Assembly (NCBI GenBank): GCA_964405325.1
Contig: CAYONM010000006.1
Coordinates: 1 to 50,679, forward strand
DNA from: CAYONM01 sp964405325
Lineage (GTDB): Bacteria; Planctomycetota; UBA11346
Direction of reading: 5' to 3'
DNA length: 50,679 nucleotides
Below the pieces are notes generated by a model. The model made no database searches, was not told where the DNA came from, and saw only the letters and a list, made by a program, of their open reading frames with translations. The stretch's first letter is position 1; each line of letters starts with the position of its first letter. Below, piece by piece: positions 32,392-41,243 of the stretch. A program made the translations under genes and the position numbers.

Positions 32392-34248
32392 GTGAGCGAC
32401 GAAGCCGAAACCAAGGATGCCAGCGGTACCGAAGCCGCCCCCACCACCACCGAGACCACGAACACCGACCGCACGCCCAGCAAAAAACCGGGTCTGATCC
32501 GCAAGGGTGGCCTGATTGCCCTGGTGGTGATCGGCGGCCTGCTGGGCGGCAGCGTCTGGTGCTTTCTGGATGGCGTCCTGCTGGGCGCCCTGCAGCAAGC
32601 CGCCGAGCGCCAGGGCTTGCAGCTGGACGAGCGCACCAAGGTGCACGCCAGCCTGCTGGCCGGCCGCCTGGATATCGACCAGTTTGGCGTGTTGGAACTC
32701 GGTGAAACCGAGCCGATCGTTGCCACCGACGCCATCAGCCTGGACTACGGCCTGATGAGCATCTTTGGTAGCGACACGCACGATATCGAGGAGCTGACCA
32801 TCACCGGCCTGCGTGGACGTTTCCGCCGCCAGGCCGACGGCAGGGTTCCGGTACTGGATGATCTGCCGCTGCCAGCTGAGGAAACGGCCAGCGATGCCAC
32901 AGCCCAGGGCGATGAGGCCGCTGACCATCAGACATCGGATGCACCGGGTGTCGAAACCCCGGACGATGCCGTTGCCGTGCCACCACCAGCCGCCGATCTG
33001 CGCGAACAGATCAAACAGTGGCGGCAGCAGTACCAAACCTGGCGTGAACGGGCTCTGAAAGCCAAGGAGTGGCTGCTGAGTGATGCAACGAACGATGCCG
33101 CAGGCGAACCGCAGTACCACTGGCCCGAGGCAACGCGCTATCCGCCCAGCCAAGATGCCGACATTCAGCAAAGCCGTTGGCTGGTGCGGCGTGCCACCAT
33201 CAGTGGCCGGGGCCTGGAATTGCCAGACCAGACTCCTCTGGATATCGCCGGCTTCCAACTGCAAGGTGAGCAACTCAGCAACCGGCCACGACCGGGCGAA
33301 ACCATGCACCTCGCCGGAACCTTCACCACCGCCGGGGCAGGCGCCGGCAAACTCGGCTGGAGCCGAAGCGAAACCGGTGGCGAGCTGGCCGTCAGCCTGG
33401 ATCAGGTAGACGCCGCCACCCTGGCCGACCCCGACCTGCTTGGCGATCTGATCAGTCGTTATGGCGCCCGTGGCCAAGCAGCAATCCGACTGCAGGTGGC
33501 CTGGCAGGCCGACCGCCGCCTGGATGGGCAGATCACCATCCAATCAGACAACCTGCAGCTGCGGCCCGATGGCGAATCGACCCAGCAAGCCCATCAACTG
33601 GCCACCTTCTTGGGCGCAGCGGGTCCCAAGGCCATCACCTGGACCATCCGTCTGGGCGGCACCACCAACCAGCCGCGTGTCACCGACTGGGGAATCACCG
33701 ACCTGATCAAGCAACTGACCGCCGGCATGGGGGCTGACCAACTGGCTGCCCTGAAAGGTCGGGCCGAAGCGGAGTGGAATCGGCTGCGCAGCGACTACGA
33801 AGGCCAGGCGCGCGCCATGGTGGATGAGAAACGAGCCGAGCTGGAAGCCAAACAGGCCGAACTCACCACCCAGGCGGAGGCCCAGCTGAACGAGCTCAAA
33901 GGCCAGGCGGCAGCGCAGCAGCAACGCCTGGCTGAGATGAAAAAACAGTACGCCGATACCGAACAGCTCAAAACCCAAGCGCAGCAACAACTGCAAGGCA
34001 TCCAAGGCGATATCGGCAGCAGCAAACAACAATTGCAGGGGCTGCGCGATCAGATTGGCAGCCAAGAACAGCAATTGACCAAGGTCAAACAAGCGGTCAC
34101 CGCCCAGCAGCAGCGCTTGGACAAACTGAAACAGCAGGTGCAGCAACAGGAATCGAAATTGCAGGAGCTGCAGGACCAAGCCGGCAAGGCTGCCAAGGAC
34201 GCCGTCGATGACTCCACCGACAACCTGTTGAACCGTTTCGGTCGTTGA
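32392..34248 (+). CDS. TIGR03545-like membrane protein with C-terminal coiled coil
   Basis: A 618-residue protein resembling TIGR03545. An acidic, Thr-rich N-terminal tail (residues 1-32) precedes one transmembrane helix (about 40-58, GLIALVVIGGLLGGSVWCF). Next come a domain with AsmA-like strand patterns (HASLLAGRLDIDQFGVLELG), a negatively charged linker and a long Gln/Lys/Glu-rich coiled coil at about 455-600. The start is GTG with GGAGG six bases upstream. TIGR03545 members are usually encoded next to TIGR03546, as here, 21 bases away. Function is unknown; the layout suggests a cell-envelope structural or transport role. Confidence 0.8.
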   Translation: MSDEAETKDASGTEAAPTTTETTNTDRTPSKKPGLIRKGGLIALVVIGGLLGGSVWCFLDGVLLGALQQAAERQGLQLDERTKVHASLLAGRLDIDQFGVLELGETEPIVATDAISLDYGLMSIFGSDTHDIEELTITGLRGRFRRQADGRVPVLDDLPLPAEETASDATAQGDEAADHQTSDAPGVETPDDAVAVPPPAADLREQIKQWRQQYQTWRERALKAKEWLLSDATNDAAGEPQYHWPEATRYPPSQDADIQQSRWLVRRATISGRGLELPDQTPLDIAGFQLQGEQLSNRPRPGETMHLAGTFTTAGAGAGKLGWSRSETGGELAVSLDQVDAATLADPDLLGDLISRYGARGQAAIRLQVAWQADRRLDGQITIQSDNLQLRPDGESTQQAHQLATFLGAAGPKAITWTIRLGGTTNQPRVTDWGITDLIKQLTAGMGADQLAALKGRAEAEWNRLRSDYEGQARAMVDEKRAELEAKQAELTTQAEAQLNELKGQAAAQQQRLAEMKKQYADTEQLKTQAQQQLQGIQGDIGSSKQQLQGLRDQIGSQEQQLTKVKQAVTAQQQRLDKLKQQVQQQESKLQELQDQAGKAAKDAVDDSTDNLLNRFGR

Positions 34249-34269
34249 TCCGCCAGCAAGGAACCCCCC

Positions 34270-34803
34270 ATGATCCTGTTCATCAAATTCATCAAAAAAA
34301 TCCTGAATTCCCTCAACAGCAATGCCGCCCCCTGGCAAATCGCCCTGGGTGCCTTCCTCGGCATGCTGATCGCCTTCTGGCCCATCTGGCCACCCGGCGG
34401 CTGGCCCACCCCCATCGGCTTGGCGCTGATCGCCGTGGCGCTGGGAGTGAACTGTCACCTGGGATCGGTGCTGTGCTTCTGGGGCATCGGCAGCCTGTTG
34501 CAGTGGACGCTTGCCGGGCCGGCCATCGCCATCGGCAACGGCCTGTCCGGAGTTGCGCGCTTCAATGCTGATGTACCTCTGCTGTACCACAGTTTCTGGA
34601 GTCACACCGGCTATCTGGGCCTGGTTATCCTGGGCGCCTGCCTGGCCCCCCTGGCAGGCATAGGTATGTATCGACTCACCGTGCACTTCCGTACCAAGTG
34701 GTTGCCCAAGCTGAAAGAGCGGCAACGGCTGATCAAAGCCGGCAAAGTCGCCGGTAATACCATTTTAATGCGTGTAGTGTTCTGGTTCTTCGGGATTTCC
34801 TGA
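34270..34803 (+). CDS. TIGR03546-family (DUF2062-like) membrane protein
   Basis: A 177-residue integral membrane protein with three to four hydrophobic helices (PWQIALGAFLGMLIAFWPIW, IGLALIAVALGVNCHLGSVL, GYLGLVILGACLAPLAGIGM) and a basic cytoplasmic C-terminal segment (RTKWLPKLKERQRLIK). The opening ILFIKFIKKILNSLNSNAAP is characteristic of TIGR03546. AAGGAA precedes the ATG. It is the second gene of the TIGR03545/TIGR03546 pair; both families are uncharacterised, but their fixed pairing suggests one complex. Confidence 0.85.
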   Translation: MILFIKFIKKILNSLNSNAAPWQIALGAFLGMLIAFWPIWPPGGWPTPIGLALIAVALGVNCHLGSVLCFWGIGSLLQWTLAGPAIAIGNGLSGVARFNADVPLLYHSFWSHTGYLGLVILGACLAPLAGIGMYRLTVHFRTKWLPKLKERQRLIKAGKVAGNTILMRVVFWFFGIS

Positions 34804-34879
34804 GTTTCATATTGCGCCGAAACAAAGCGGACCATACTGGAGACTCGTTATTTCGAACCCAACCCAAGGAGAGCGCAAC

Positions 34880-35266
34880 ATGCTCCGTATTCTCATTCTG
34901 TCCTGCTGCCTGCTCGCACACGTTGTCGCAGCTGATCACGCCGCCCTGTGCAAGGAGATCAGCGGGGTCTGCAAGATCACACCGATGCAGACGATGACCA
35001 ATGGTCCGACCACCAGCGCCATCTACATGAACCAGGCCGACCCCAAGAAACTGGCTACCGATCTGGTCGCAGCCGCCAAGGCCAAGGGCTTCCAGCCGAT
35101 GGAGATCCCGGGGCAGGCTGAACAGAATGCGAGCATGAACATCGACCAGACCCTGCTGATGAAGGATCAGGTCCATGTCACGGTGATGATCACCAACACC
35201 AACATGCCCGTGGCCCAGCAGGGCATCACCCTGTCGGTCTCCGATTTGACCCAAGCCGGTCAGTAA
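34880..35266 (+). CDS. Small exported protein of unknown function
   Basis: A 128-residue protein with a signal peptide (MLRILILSCCLLAHVVAADH, cleavage probably after AHVVA). The mature part of about 110 residues has an early Cys pair (LCKEISGVCK) that could form a disulfide, an alternating strand-helix pattern and a Met-rich centre (MNIDQTLLMKDQVHVTVMIT). AAGGAGAG precedes the ATG. It follows the TIGR03545/03546 pair by 76 bases and is closed by a strong terminator, so it may belong to that transcription unit. I do not recognise a family. Confidence 0.75.
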   Translation: MLRILILSCCLLAHVVAADHAALCKEISGVCKITPMQTMTNGPTTSAIYMNQADPKKLATDLVAAAKAKGFQPMEIPGQAEQNASMNIDQTLLMKDQVHVTVMITNTNMPVAQQGITLSVSDLTQAGQ

Positions 35267-35293
35267 ACCCACTCGGCTTCTGCAAAGACCTCC

Positions 35294-35323
35294 AAGCCGC
35301 CCTCACCGAGGGCGGCTTTTTCT
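35294..35323 (+). terminator. Rho-independent terminator
   Basis: GCCGCCCTC (35296-35304) pairs with GAGGGCGGC (35308-35316) around a three-base loop, and a TTTTTCTT tract follows. It lies 28 bases after the stop of the exported protein. Confidence 0.9.
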
Positions 35324-35358
35324 TGCCTGCATGGCCATCCGCTGAGCTCGATTCCAGC

Positions 35359-35520
35359 CCAGGGCCGCGCAAAGCTCGCGAAAAGTGGACTATGCCTCAG
35401 CTTCATCTGGGCCACACCGCCCGGTTTCTCCTGGATTCCCTGCTGAAATGGGTCCAGTGAAGATCAGGCAAGCCGAGCTGGTGCTCAGCACTCCCAGGAG
35501 CAAGCTTTGCGCGGCCCTGG
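35359..35520. repeat. 162-bp unit bounded by 18-bp perfect inverted repeats
   Basis: CCAGGGCCGCGCAAAGCT (35359-35376) is repeated exactly as its reverse complement at 35503-35520. The unit fills most of the gap between the terminator at 35323 and the OleA-like gene. The interior shows no gene; it may be a miniature mobile element or a large stem-loop. No second copy is seen in the window. Confidence 0.55.
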
Positions 35521-35583
35521 CTTGCAGATTCCAGTCTCGTCAGGCGCTTGTTCCTCGGGTAAGATGACCTACAAAGGTGCGCT

Positions 35584-36789
35584 ATGCGTTATCATCGGGT
35601 GCGAATGGAATCCATGGGCTACGAACTGCCCGAACAGGTGGTCACGTCCACCGAGCTGGAGGAGCGTATCGCCCCGGTCTACAACCAGTTGCGGATACCG
35701 CGCGGCCAGCTGCAGGCGCTGACTGGCATTCGCGAACGGCGCTGGTGGCCGGAAGGGCACACCCTTTCTGATGGTGCCGCTGCAGCCGGTCGCAAAGCGC
35801 TGGCCGAGTCCAATCTGGACGCTGATGATGTCGAGGTGCTGCTGTACTGCGGCGTCTGTCGCGAGAACTTCGAACCAGCCACCGCCTGCGCCGTGGCTCA
35901 GAAGATGAGCCTCTCGCCAGATACCATCGTCTACGATATCAGCAACGCCTGTCTCGGCGTGATGAACGGCATCATCGATGTCGCCAATCGCATCGAACTG
36001 AAACAGATTCGCGCCGGCATGGTGGTCAGCTGCGAAACCTCCCGCGAGATCAACGAAATCACCATCGCGCGGCTGCAGGAAGACCCCCGTATGGAGGTCT
36101 TCACCTCCAGCCTGGCCACACTCACGGGCGGCTCCGGCGCCATCGCGGTACTGCTGACCGATGGTAGCTTTCAACGCAGCGACACCCATCGACTGATGGG
36201 TGCCGCCAACAAGAACGCCTCCGAACACCACGCCCTGTGCCGCTGGGGCGTCAATTTCTCGCCGGCAGCCATGGGCAAGCTGGTGCTGTCACCGCAAAAA
36301 CTGCGCGAAGCGGTCACCGAGATGATGCGCCCGGAGACCATCCCCGGCATCGTTCGCGATCTGATGACCAATACCGCCGACCACCTGCCCGTCACCGTCG
36401 CCAATCTCTTGCCAGCCGAGCGCCTTCCGCGCATGCTGGAACAGTTCATGAGTACAGATTCCGTCGGCGTGCTGAAGCACGGCGTCGATCTGGGCCTGCG
36501 AACCTGGGAGAGTTTTCTCGGCACCCTGGGCTGGGCCAAGGACCAGGTCGACAAGGTGATCTGCCATCAGGTGGGTAGCGTCCATCAGCAAACCGTGCTG
36601 CGCACCTTGGGCATTGATGCCAACAAGGACTTCGCCACTTTTACCCATCTTGGCAATATCGGTACTGTTTCTCTGCCAATTACCGCCGCCATGGCCAAGG
36701 AACGGGGCCATCTCTGCAGCGGCGATCGCGTCAGCTTCCTGGGCATCGGCTCCGGGTTGAACTGCCTGATGCTGGGTTGGGACTGGTAA
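35584..36789 (+). CDS. OleA-like / 3-oxoacyl-ACP synthase III family protein
   Basis: A 401-residue thiolase-fold enzyme. The catalytic triad of KAS III/OleA enzymes is present: Cys123 in DISNACLGVMNG, His328 in VICHQVGS and Asn358 in THLGNIGT. Glu97 in CRENFEPATA matches the essential OleA Glu that reaches across the dimer. The ending LGIGSGLNCLM is also shared with OleA. OleA condenses two fatty acyl-CoAs head to head as the first step of long-chain olefin or beta-lactone formation. Start ATG has AAAGG seven bases upstream. No OleB, OleC or OleD gene adjoins it, so partner enzymes must be elsewhere or the product differs. Similarity to OleA is clear; the product is inferred. Confidence 0.85.
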   Translation: MRYHRVRMESMGYELPEQVVTSTELEERIAPVYNQLRIPRGQLQALTGIRERRWWPEGHTLSDGAAAAGRKALAESNLDADDVEVLLYCGVCRENFEPATACAVAQKMSLSPDTIVYDISNACLGVMNGIIDVANRIELKQIRAGMVVSCETSREINEITIARLQEDPRMEVFTSSLATLTGGSGAIAVLLTDGSFQRSDTHRLMGAANKNASEHHALCRWGVNFSPAAMGKLVLSPQKLREAVTEMMRPETIPGIVRDLMTNTADHLPVTVANLLPAERLPRMLEQFMSTDSVGVLKHGVDLGLRTWESFLGTLGWAKDQVDKVICHQVGSVHQQTVLRTLGIDANKDFATFTHLGNIGTVSLPITAAMAKERGHLCSGDRVSFLGIGSGLNCLMLGWDW

Positions 36790-37054
36790 CCGTCTGCATC
36801 ACGCAGGGTGCGCGCGAAGTGCAGCCACGGTCACCGCGGTCTGATCGGGCACGGCCTGCCACAAACGTGCCAGGTTCGCTTCGGCAACCGCCTCGCGTAT
36901 CCCTTCCTCTCAGTCGCACGAGCGAACGGCGCCAAAGCGATGCGCCATGTGCTTGCTTTCTTCCTGATCACCTGATCACCGTTTCCGATGACCAGTCCTG
37001 CATACTCCGCTGCTTGCCGCAGACCGCCCGGTTGCGAGCACGAGCTAGACCACC

Positions 37055-38983
37055 TTAACCGGAAGCCAACGTCAAACGCAGCTCGAAGCCGCCCTCGGGA
37101 TGGTTGCGTGCCTGCACCCGGGCCTGCATGCGCTCGGCCAGACCGCGAACCAGGGCCAGACCGATTCCCGATCCCGGATGCCGCCGGGTCTCTTCGTCCT
37201 CACCACGATAGAAAGCCTCGAACAAGCGCGGCAGATGGTCTGGCGCGACGCCCGGACCATGATCACGAATCCGCACGCACACCTGCTGCTGCAGCAGGCT
37301 GGCCTCGATATGAATGACCTTGTCCGTGCCGTTGGCGGCGTATTTCAAGGCATTATCACAGACATTGACCAGGATCTGCAGCAGGATTTCACGATCGAAC
37401 AGGGCCGATCCCACAGACGACTGCTGGATTTCCAGCCGGAATCCCTGACTGGACAAGGCCGGCTGCAGAATGGCCTGCAATTCCGACAACACGGGTGCCA
37501 ATTCACCGCACTGCAGGCGTACATCACAAGTCCCTTGCTCCAGGCGACCAAGCGCCAGCACATTGCCGATCAGACGCGACAGACGCTCGGACTCGGCGTG
37601 GATGGTCTGATAATATTCCTGTCTCTTTTCATCTCCATCCACCATGCTATTGCGTAACATCTCGGCATACATGCGAATACTCGTCAACGGAGTTTTCAGC
37701 TCATGCGACACCGCTGCTACAAATTGCTGCCGACGACGGGCATAGCCCAGTCGCGCAGTGATCAGGCGTTCTGCGGTTACCAGCCCCAACAGGCCGACGG
37801 CGATCACCGCCACACCGAGCGACCACAGCAGACCGCGTGACCATCCCTGATGCTGCGGCAGTGCCGAACACGACAGGGTCACCTGCAAGGCCTCGAATGG
37901 CGCCGTGAAACGATGCCGGAGCTGGTAGGCCCCGGCTTGCCGGTCGGCGCCGGACCAATCCAGTGCACAAGCGGCCGCCAAATCTGTATCATCGCGTAAT
38001 AACACACCCAACTGCTGTCGAAGTTCAACCAGGTCCAGTACCAGTCCCTGCTGATACTGCCGATCTGCCACCTGCACCTGCCGCAGCAGCAGCAGGCGAT
38101 CATCGCTCAATAAACGCCCCTGCAGCGCATCAATGGCAGCGGACAATTCCACCTCTGGATCCACCTGAAAACGCTGCCGGACCGCATCGGCCACCTGTTT
38201 GGGTGCCAGGGGAGCATTGCGCGCGGCATCCGGCTGCTGCGCCTTCAGCTGTTCGGCGATGATATTGCTTTCGGCCTGATCGAAGGAGTACAGCGCCTGT
38301 GCCGGAGCGGTTTCCCGCCGCGAAGCGCGCAGCTTGCCGAACTTGGACATGGAAGCCGGAACCGATTCCTGCTGTTGCTGCATCGGCACATTCCGTGCAG
38401 CTTCCATGTCATCGCGTTCGACTTCGACGACATTGACGACGATCTCCTCAACTGCGTCCGTCTCGTCAGGCGGCCGGGGTGCTGCTGCGGCTGGCGCAGC
38501 TTCTGAGACCGCCAGTTCAGCTTCATCCGCCACCACCTTCGACTCCGTTTGCAATTGCGCGCCGATGTTCGACAGCAGCAGGTCCAAGGCCGGATCCGGC
38601 GTCCACCCCAGAGCCTGTCTGGCCAAGGCTTCATCTGCTGGCCGATGCGGTGAGCGCAGTTGACCATCGGGGTCCACTTGCAGATAGCACAACACCGGTT
38701 GCTCGGGCGGCCAAGGCGCCAGGGGCGATCGGGTCAGTGCCACCGATCCTGGCAACATTTCCGTTGGCACCGTGAAATAGCGATACTGATGAAACGGTCG
38801 GCTCTCTTCGCGCGCGGTGATCATGGCCAGATGGTTTTCCATGCCCGCCACCACTTCGCTGAGCCGTAGGCGATGGCGATCGACTTCGGCACGGACCAAG
38901 GCGGCATCGGCTTGCCACAACAGCACCAACACGCCCGCCTGCACCAGCAGCGCAACCACCACCAAGCCGACACGCCAGTTCAT
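37055..38983 (-). CDS. Membrane sensor histidine kinase with large extracytoplasmic domain
   Basis: A 642-residue two-component sensor. TM1 is at residues 4-23 and TM2 at about 383-403; the ~360 residues between form the sensor region. Its middle (160-230) is a low-complexity stretch rich in Ala, Pro, Glu and Gln (EAAPAAAAPRPPDE, MQQQQESVP). The kinase core has His427 in FVAAVSHELKTPLTS, the N box NVCDNALKYAANG, DHGPGVAPDHL, FEAFYRG and GSGIGLALVRGL. ATG 38983 begins 19 bases after the response regulator stop, which makes an RR-HK operon; an in-frame TTG upstream would overlap the regulator gene. The signal is unknown. Confidence 0.9.
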   Translation of the reverse strand: MNWRVGLVVVALLVQAGVLVLLWQADAALVRAEVDRHRLRLSEVVAGMENHLAMITAREESRPFHQYRYFTVPTEMLPGSVALTRSPLAPWPPEQPVLCYLQVDPDGQLRSPHRPADEALARQALGWTPDPALDLLLSNIGAQLQTESKVVADEAELAVSEAAPAAAAPRPPDETDAVEEIVVNVVEVERDDMEAARNVPMQQQQESVPASMSKFGKLRASRRETAPAQALYSFDQAESNIIAEQLKAQQPDAARNAPLAPKQVADAVRQRFQVDPEVELSAAIDALQGRLLSDDRLLLLRQVQVADRQYQQGLVLDLVELRQQLGVLLRDDTDLAAACALDWSGADRQAGAYQLRHRFTAPFEALQVTLSCSALPQHQGWSRGLLWSLGVAVIAVGLLGLVTAERLITARLGYARRRQQFVAAVSHELKTPLTSIRMYAEMLRNSMVDGDEKRQEYYQTIHAESERLSRLIGNVLALGRLEQGTCDVRLQCGELAPVLSELQAILQPALSSQGFRLEIQQSSVGSALFDREILLQILVNVCDNALKYAANGTDKVIHIEASLLQQQVCVRIRDHGPGVAPDHLPRLFEAFYRGEDEETRRHPGSGIGLALVRGLAERMQARVQARNHPEGGFELRLTLASG

Positions 38984-39002
38984 GACAACCAACCCACCAT
39001 CA

Positions 39003-39704
39003 TCAGGGCACTCCCAGTGCCCGATAGCCTTCACCGCGGACGGTTTCGACAAAGGTCACATCAGGTGCCACCTGCTGTAATTTACGTCGAAGTTTGACCA
39101 GATGCATATCGACCGACCGGGTCTGCACGCATTCTGGCCGATCGTAATCCCACACCTCGTTCAACAGCCGACGTCGGCTGACGATGCGCCCAGCCTCCTG
39201 ATGCAGCAGAAATAGCAGATCCATATCGCGGCGACTCAATTCCACGCTGCGATCATCGCAACTCGCCAACAGACTACCGGAATCGAACAGCACCCCCTGC
39301 CAACTCCACATCGGATCTGCATCCACCACCCGACCGCTACCGCGGCGCAACAAGGCGTCCACTCGCGCCAGAAGTTGCGCCACGGAAAAGGGCTTGGTGA
39401 CGTAATCGTCGGCTCCAGCAGCGAAGCCGTCCAGAATATCCTGTTCCTCGCCACGGGCGGTCACGAACAGGATCGGCACCGTCAGTCCCGCGGCCCGCAC
39501 CGCGCGGCAAATGTGCAGTCCATCGGTACCCGGCAGCATGCGGTCGAGAATCAGCAGCTCGTGTTTGCCGCTACAGGACCGCTGACAGCCCTCATCACCA
39601 TCATGGCAACATTCGGGCTGATGCCCACGAAAGACCAGACAATCCGCCAGTCCCCTGGCGATGGGCAACTCGTCTTCGACTACCAATACGCGCGCTTGCT
39701 GCAT
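39003..39704 (-). CDS. OmpR/PhoB-type response regulator
   Basis: A 233-residue regulator. The receiver domain has Glu10-Asp11 (VVEDE), phospho-acceptor Asp54 (LLILDRMLPGTDG), and the conserved Thr and Lys in FVTARGEEQD and DDYVTKPFS. The C-terminal winged helix (about 140-230) has ELSRRDMDLLFLLHQEAGRI, RRRLLNEVWDY and SVDMHLVKLRRKL. It is cotranscribed with the downstream sensor kinase. ATG 39704 lacks a Shine-Dalgarno sequence but follows a TAGAAT box by seven bases. The divergent gene encodes an exported VWA protein, and the shared promoter region carries inverted repeats. Confidence 0.92.
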   Translation of the reverse strand: MQQARVLVVEDELPIARGLADCLVFRGHQPECCHDGDEGCQRSCSGKHELLILDRMLPGTDGLHICRAVRAAGLTVPILFVTARGEEQDILDGFAAGADDYVTKPFSVAQLLARVDALLRRGSGRVVDADPMWSWQGVLFDSGSLLASCDDRSVELSRRDMDLLFLLHQEAGRIVSRRRLLNEVWDYDRPECVQTRSVDMHLVKLRRKLQQVAPDVTFVETVRGEGYRALGVP

Positions 39705-39711
39705 ACCATGG

Positions 39712-39717
39712 ATTCTA
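39712..39717 (-). promoter_or_regulatory. Candidate -10 box of the response regulator gene
   Basis: On the minus strand TAGAAT (five of six consensus bases) ends seven bases before ATG 39704. The -35 region is poor and overlaps the edge of the repeat half at 39740-39750, as in activator-dependent promoters. Confidence 0.4.
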
Positions 39718-39739
39718 GGCCGCCGAGACGAGCCGTCTG

Positions 39740-39809
39740 TAAGCGATCGGTAAACCAAGCGCCGGGTCATTGACGCAGCGCTGACACCACCAGCCCCGCC
39801 GATCGCTTA
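39740..39809. promoter_or_regulatory. Inverted 11-bp repeats in the divergent regulator/VWA promoter region
   Basis: TAAGCGATCGG (39740-39750) recurs as its exact reverse complement CCGATCGCTTA (39799-39809). The halves lie just upstream of the two divergent genes, one near each promoter, so they are good candidates for response-regulator binding sites. Confidence 0.45.
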
Positions 39810-39842
39810 TCCTGCCACCAATCCATGACAAGGAGTCCTCCC

Positions 39843-41243
39843 ATGCTTATCAGCATCAAACTCATGGCCGTCAGCGCGGCGCTCTTCACTGCCACCGCCG
39901 CAACGGCCCACCTCCATCACCAGACCGGCGGCAGCCATGGCGTGCCGTCGGCGGCCAATTCCAGCGCGCAAGGCCAGATCAGCCTGACGACGCAACTGGA
40001 CCGAACGCGCCTCTGGCGCGATGGCGATCGACAATGGCGTTGCCAGGTCCAGATCAGCAGCCAGCACGAGCCAAGCGGTGACCGACGCCCCACCGATCTG
40101 ATCGTCGTGCTCGATCGCTCCGGCAGCATGGGCGGCGATAAAATTCAACATGCCAAACGAGCATTGCACGAACTGCTGAAAGAAATGCGCCATGGCGACC
40201 GTCTAAGTCTGATTACCTTCAGCAGCGATCACCAGGTGTTGCTCCACCAGGCCGCTTACCAGAGCAGGAATCGGAATACCTGGCATGCCCTGATCAACGG
40301 CATCGCTGCCGATGGTGGGACCAACATGGGCGGCGGCCTGCAGAACGGTCTATCCCTGGCTGAACAAGCCCGTGCCAGCGGTCGCGATGCGCATCTGGTG
40401 GTTCTCTCCGATGGCGAGGTGAATGAAGGCATGAGTCATGGCGAATTGATCCGGCAGGCCAGCCGTGCCGTGCCGGGTGAATTCGTCCTCTCCGCGGTCG
40501 GCCTTGGAGAACAATTCAACGAGGAGCTGATGTGCCGCTTGGCCGATGTCGGCACCGGTAGCTATCACTTTGTCCGCTCGGCCTGCGATCTTGGCAAACT
40601 GTTCGTGCATGAATTCGAACGCGCTCGTCAGCGTGTGGCGCGTGGCATGCGGCTGCTGCTCACGCCCCCCGCCGGTGTCCGCGTGATTTCGGCTGGGGGC
40701 CTACCGATGACCACCGATGGCGAGGGAACTGTGGTCAACCTGGGCGCGCTGCATGCTGGCCAGCAACGACAGCTGTGGCTGACCTACGCCGCTACAAACC
40801 TGGATGAGCAGAAACAGCTGGAGACTGGCCGCATTTGCCTGCGCTACTGTGAAAACGAACGCGAACGGCGCCTGGTCGCGCCGGCCCTACCGAAACTGAC
40901 GGTGTTTGCCCAGCAAGACGAGGCCCTGGCAGGACTGAACCGTAGGCTCTGGTCCAATGCGGTCCTGAACGAGGGCTGGGGAGCCATGCAGGAACAGATG
41001 GCCACTGCCGTAAGGCGTGGTGATCAGCAAGCCGCCAAGCAGACCCTGGCCGCGTTCCGACGACAGGTCAGCGCCGCCAATAAGGTGGTCGGCTCTGTGG
41101 AGATTGAGGTGAAGCTGATGGAACTGGACAATGCCGACGCCGAATTGGAAGCCTGCTTCAGCGGCAAGGAACAGCAGGCCAAGCGGAACATCTACAGCAA
41201 AGTCACCCAATCGGCCGCGGTCCAGCTACGCCGTACACCATAA
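39843..41243 (+). CDS. Exported von Willebrand factor type A domain protein
   Basis: A 466-residue protein with a signal peptide (LMAVSAALFTATAATAH). The VWA domain spans about residues 85-265 with the metal-ion-dependent adhesion motif DRSGSMGG (Asp91, Ser93, Ser95), the GTNMGGGLQNGL Thr region and VLSDGEVNEG Asp. A C-terminal part of about 170 residues, strand-rich and then helical, resembles the region that follows VWA in YfbK-like proteins. AAGGAG lies seven bases before ATG 39843. It is divergent from the response regulator and ends in a strong hairpin. Likely periplasmic or surface metal-dependent protein binding; partner unknown. Confidence 0.87.
   Translation: MLISIKLMAVSAALFTATAATAHLHHQTGGSHGVPSAANSSAQGQISLTTQLDRTRLWRDGDRQWRCQVQISSQHEPSGDRRPTDLIVVLDRSGSMGGDKIQHAKRALHELLKEMRHGDRLSLITFSSDHQVLLHQAAYQSRNRNTWHALINGIAADGGTNMGGGLQNGLSLAEQARASGRDAHLVVLSDGEVNEGMSHGELIRQASRAVPGEFVLSAVGLGEQFNEELMCRLADVGTGSYHFVRSACDLGKLFVHEFERARQRVARGMRLLLTPPAGVRVISAGGLPMTTDGEGTVVNLGALHAGQQRQLWLTYAATNLDEQKQLETGRICLRYCENERERRLVAPALPKLTVFAQQDEALAGLNRRLWSNAVLNEGWGAMQEQMATAVRRGDQQAAKQTLAAFRRQVSAANKVVGSVEIEVKLMELDNADAELEACFSGKEQQAKRNIYSKVTQSAAVQLRRTP

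Noticed and set aside
36790..36920. A short minus-strand open stretch after the OleA-like gene that reads like protein (contains EANLARLWQAVPDQTAV).
   Set aside because: Only about 36 codons between stops, no start codon or ribosome-binding site, and no recognisable family; chance open frames are common at this GC content.
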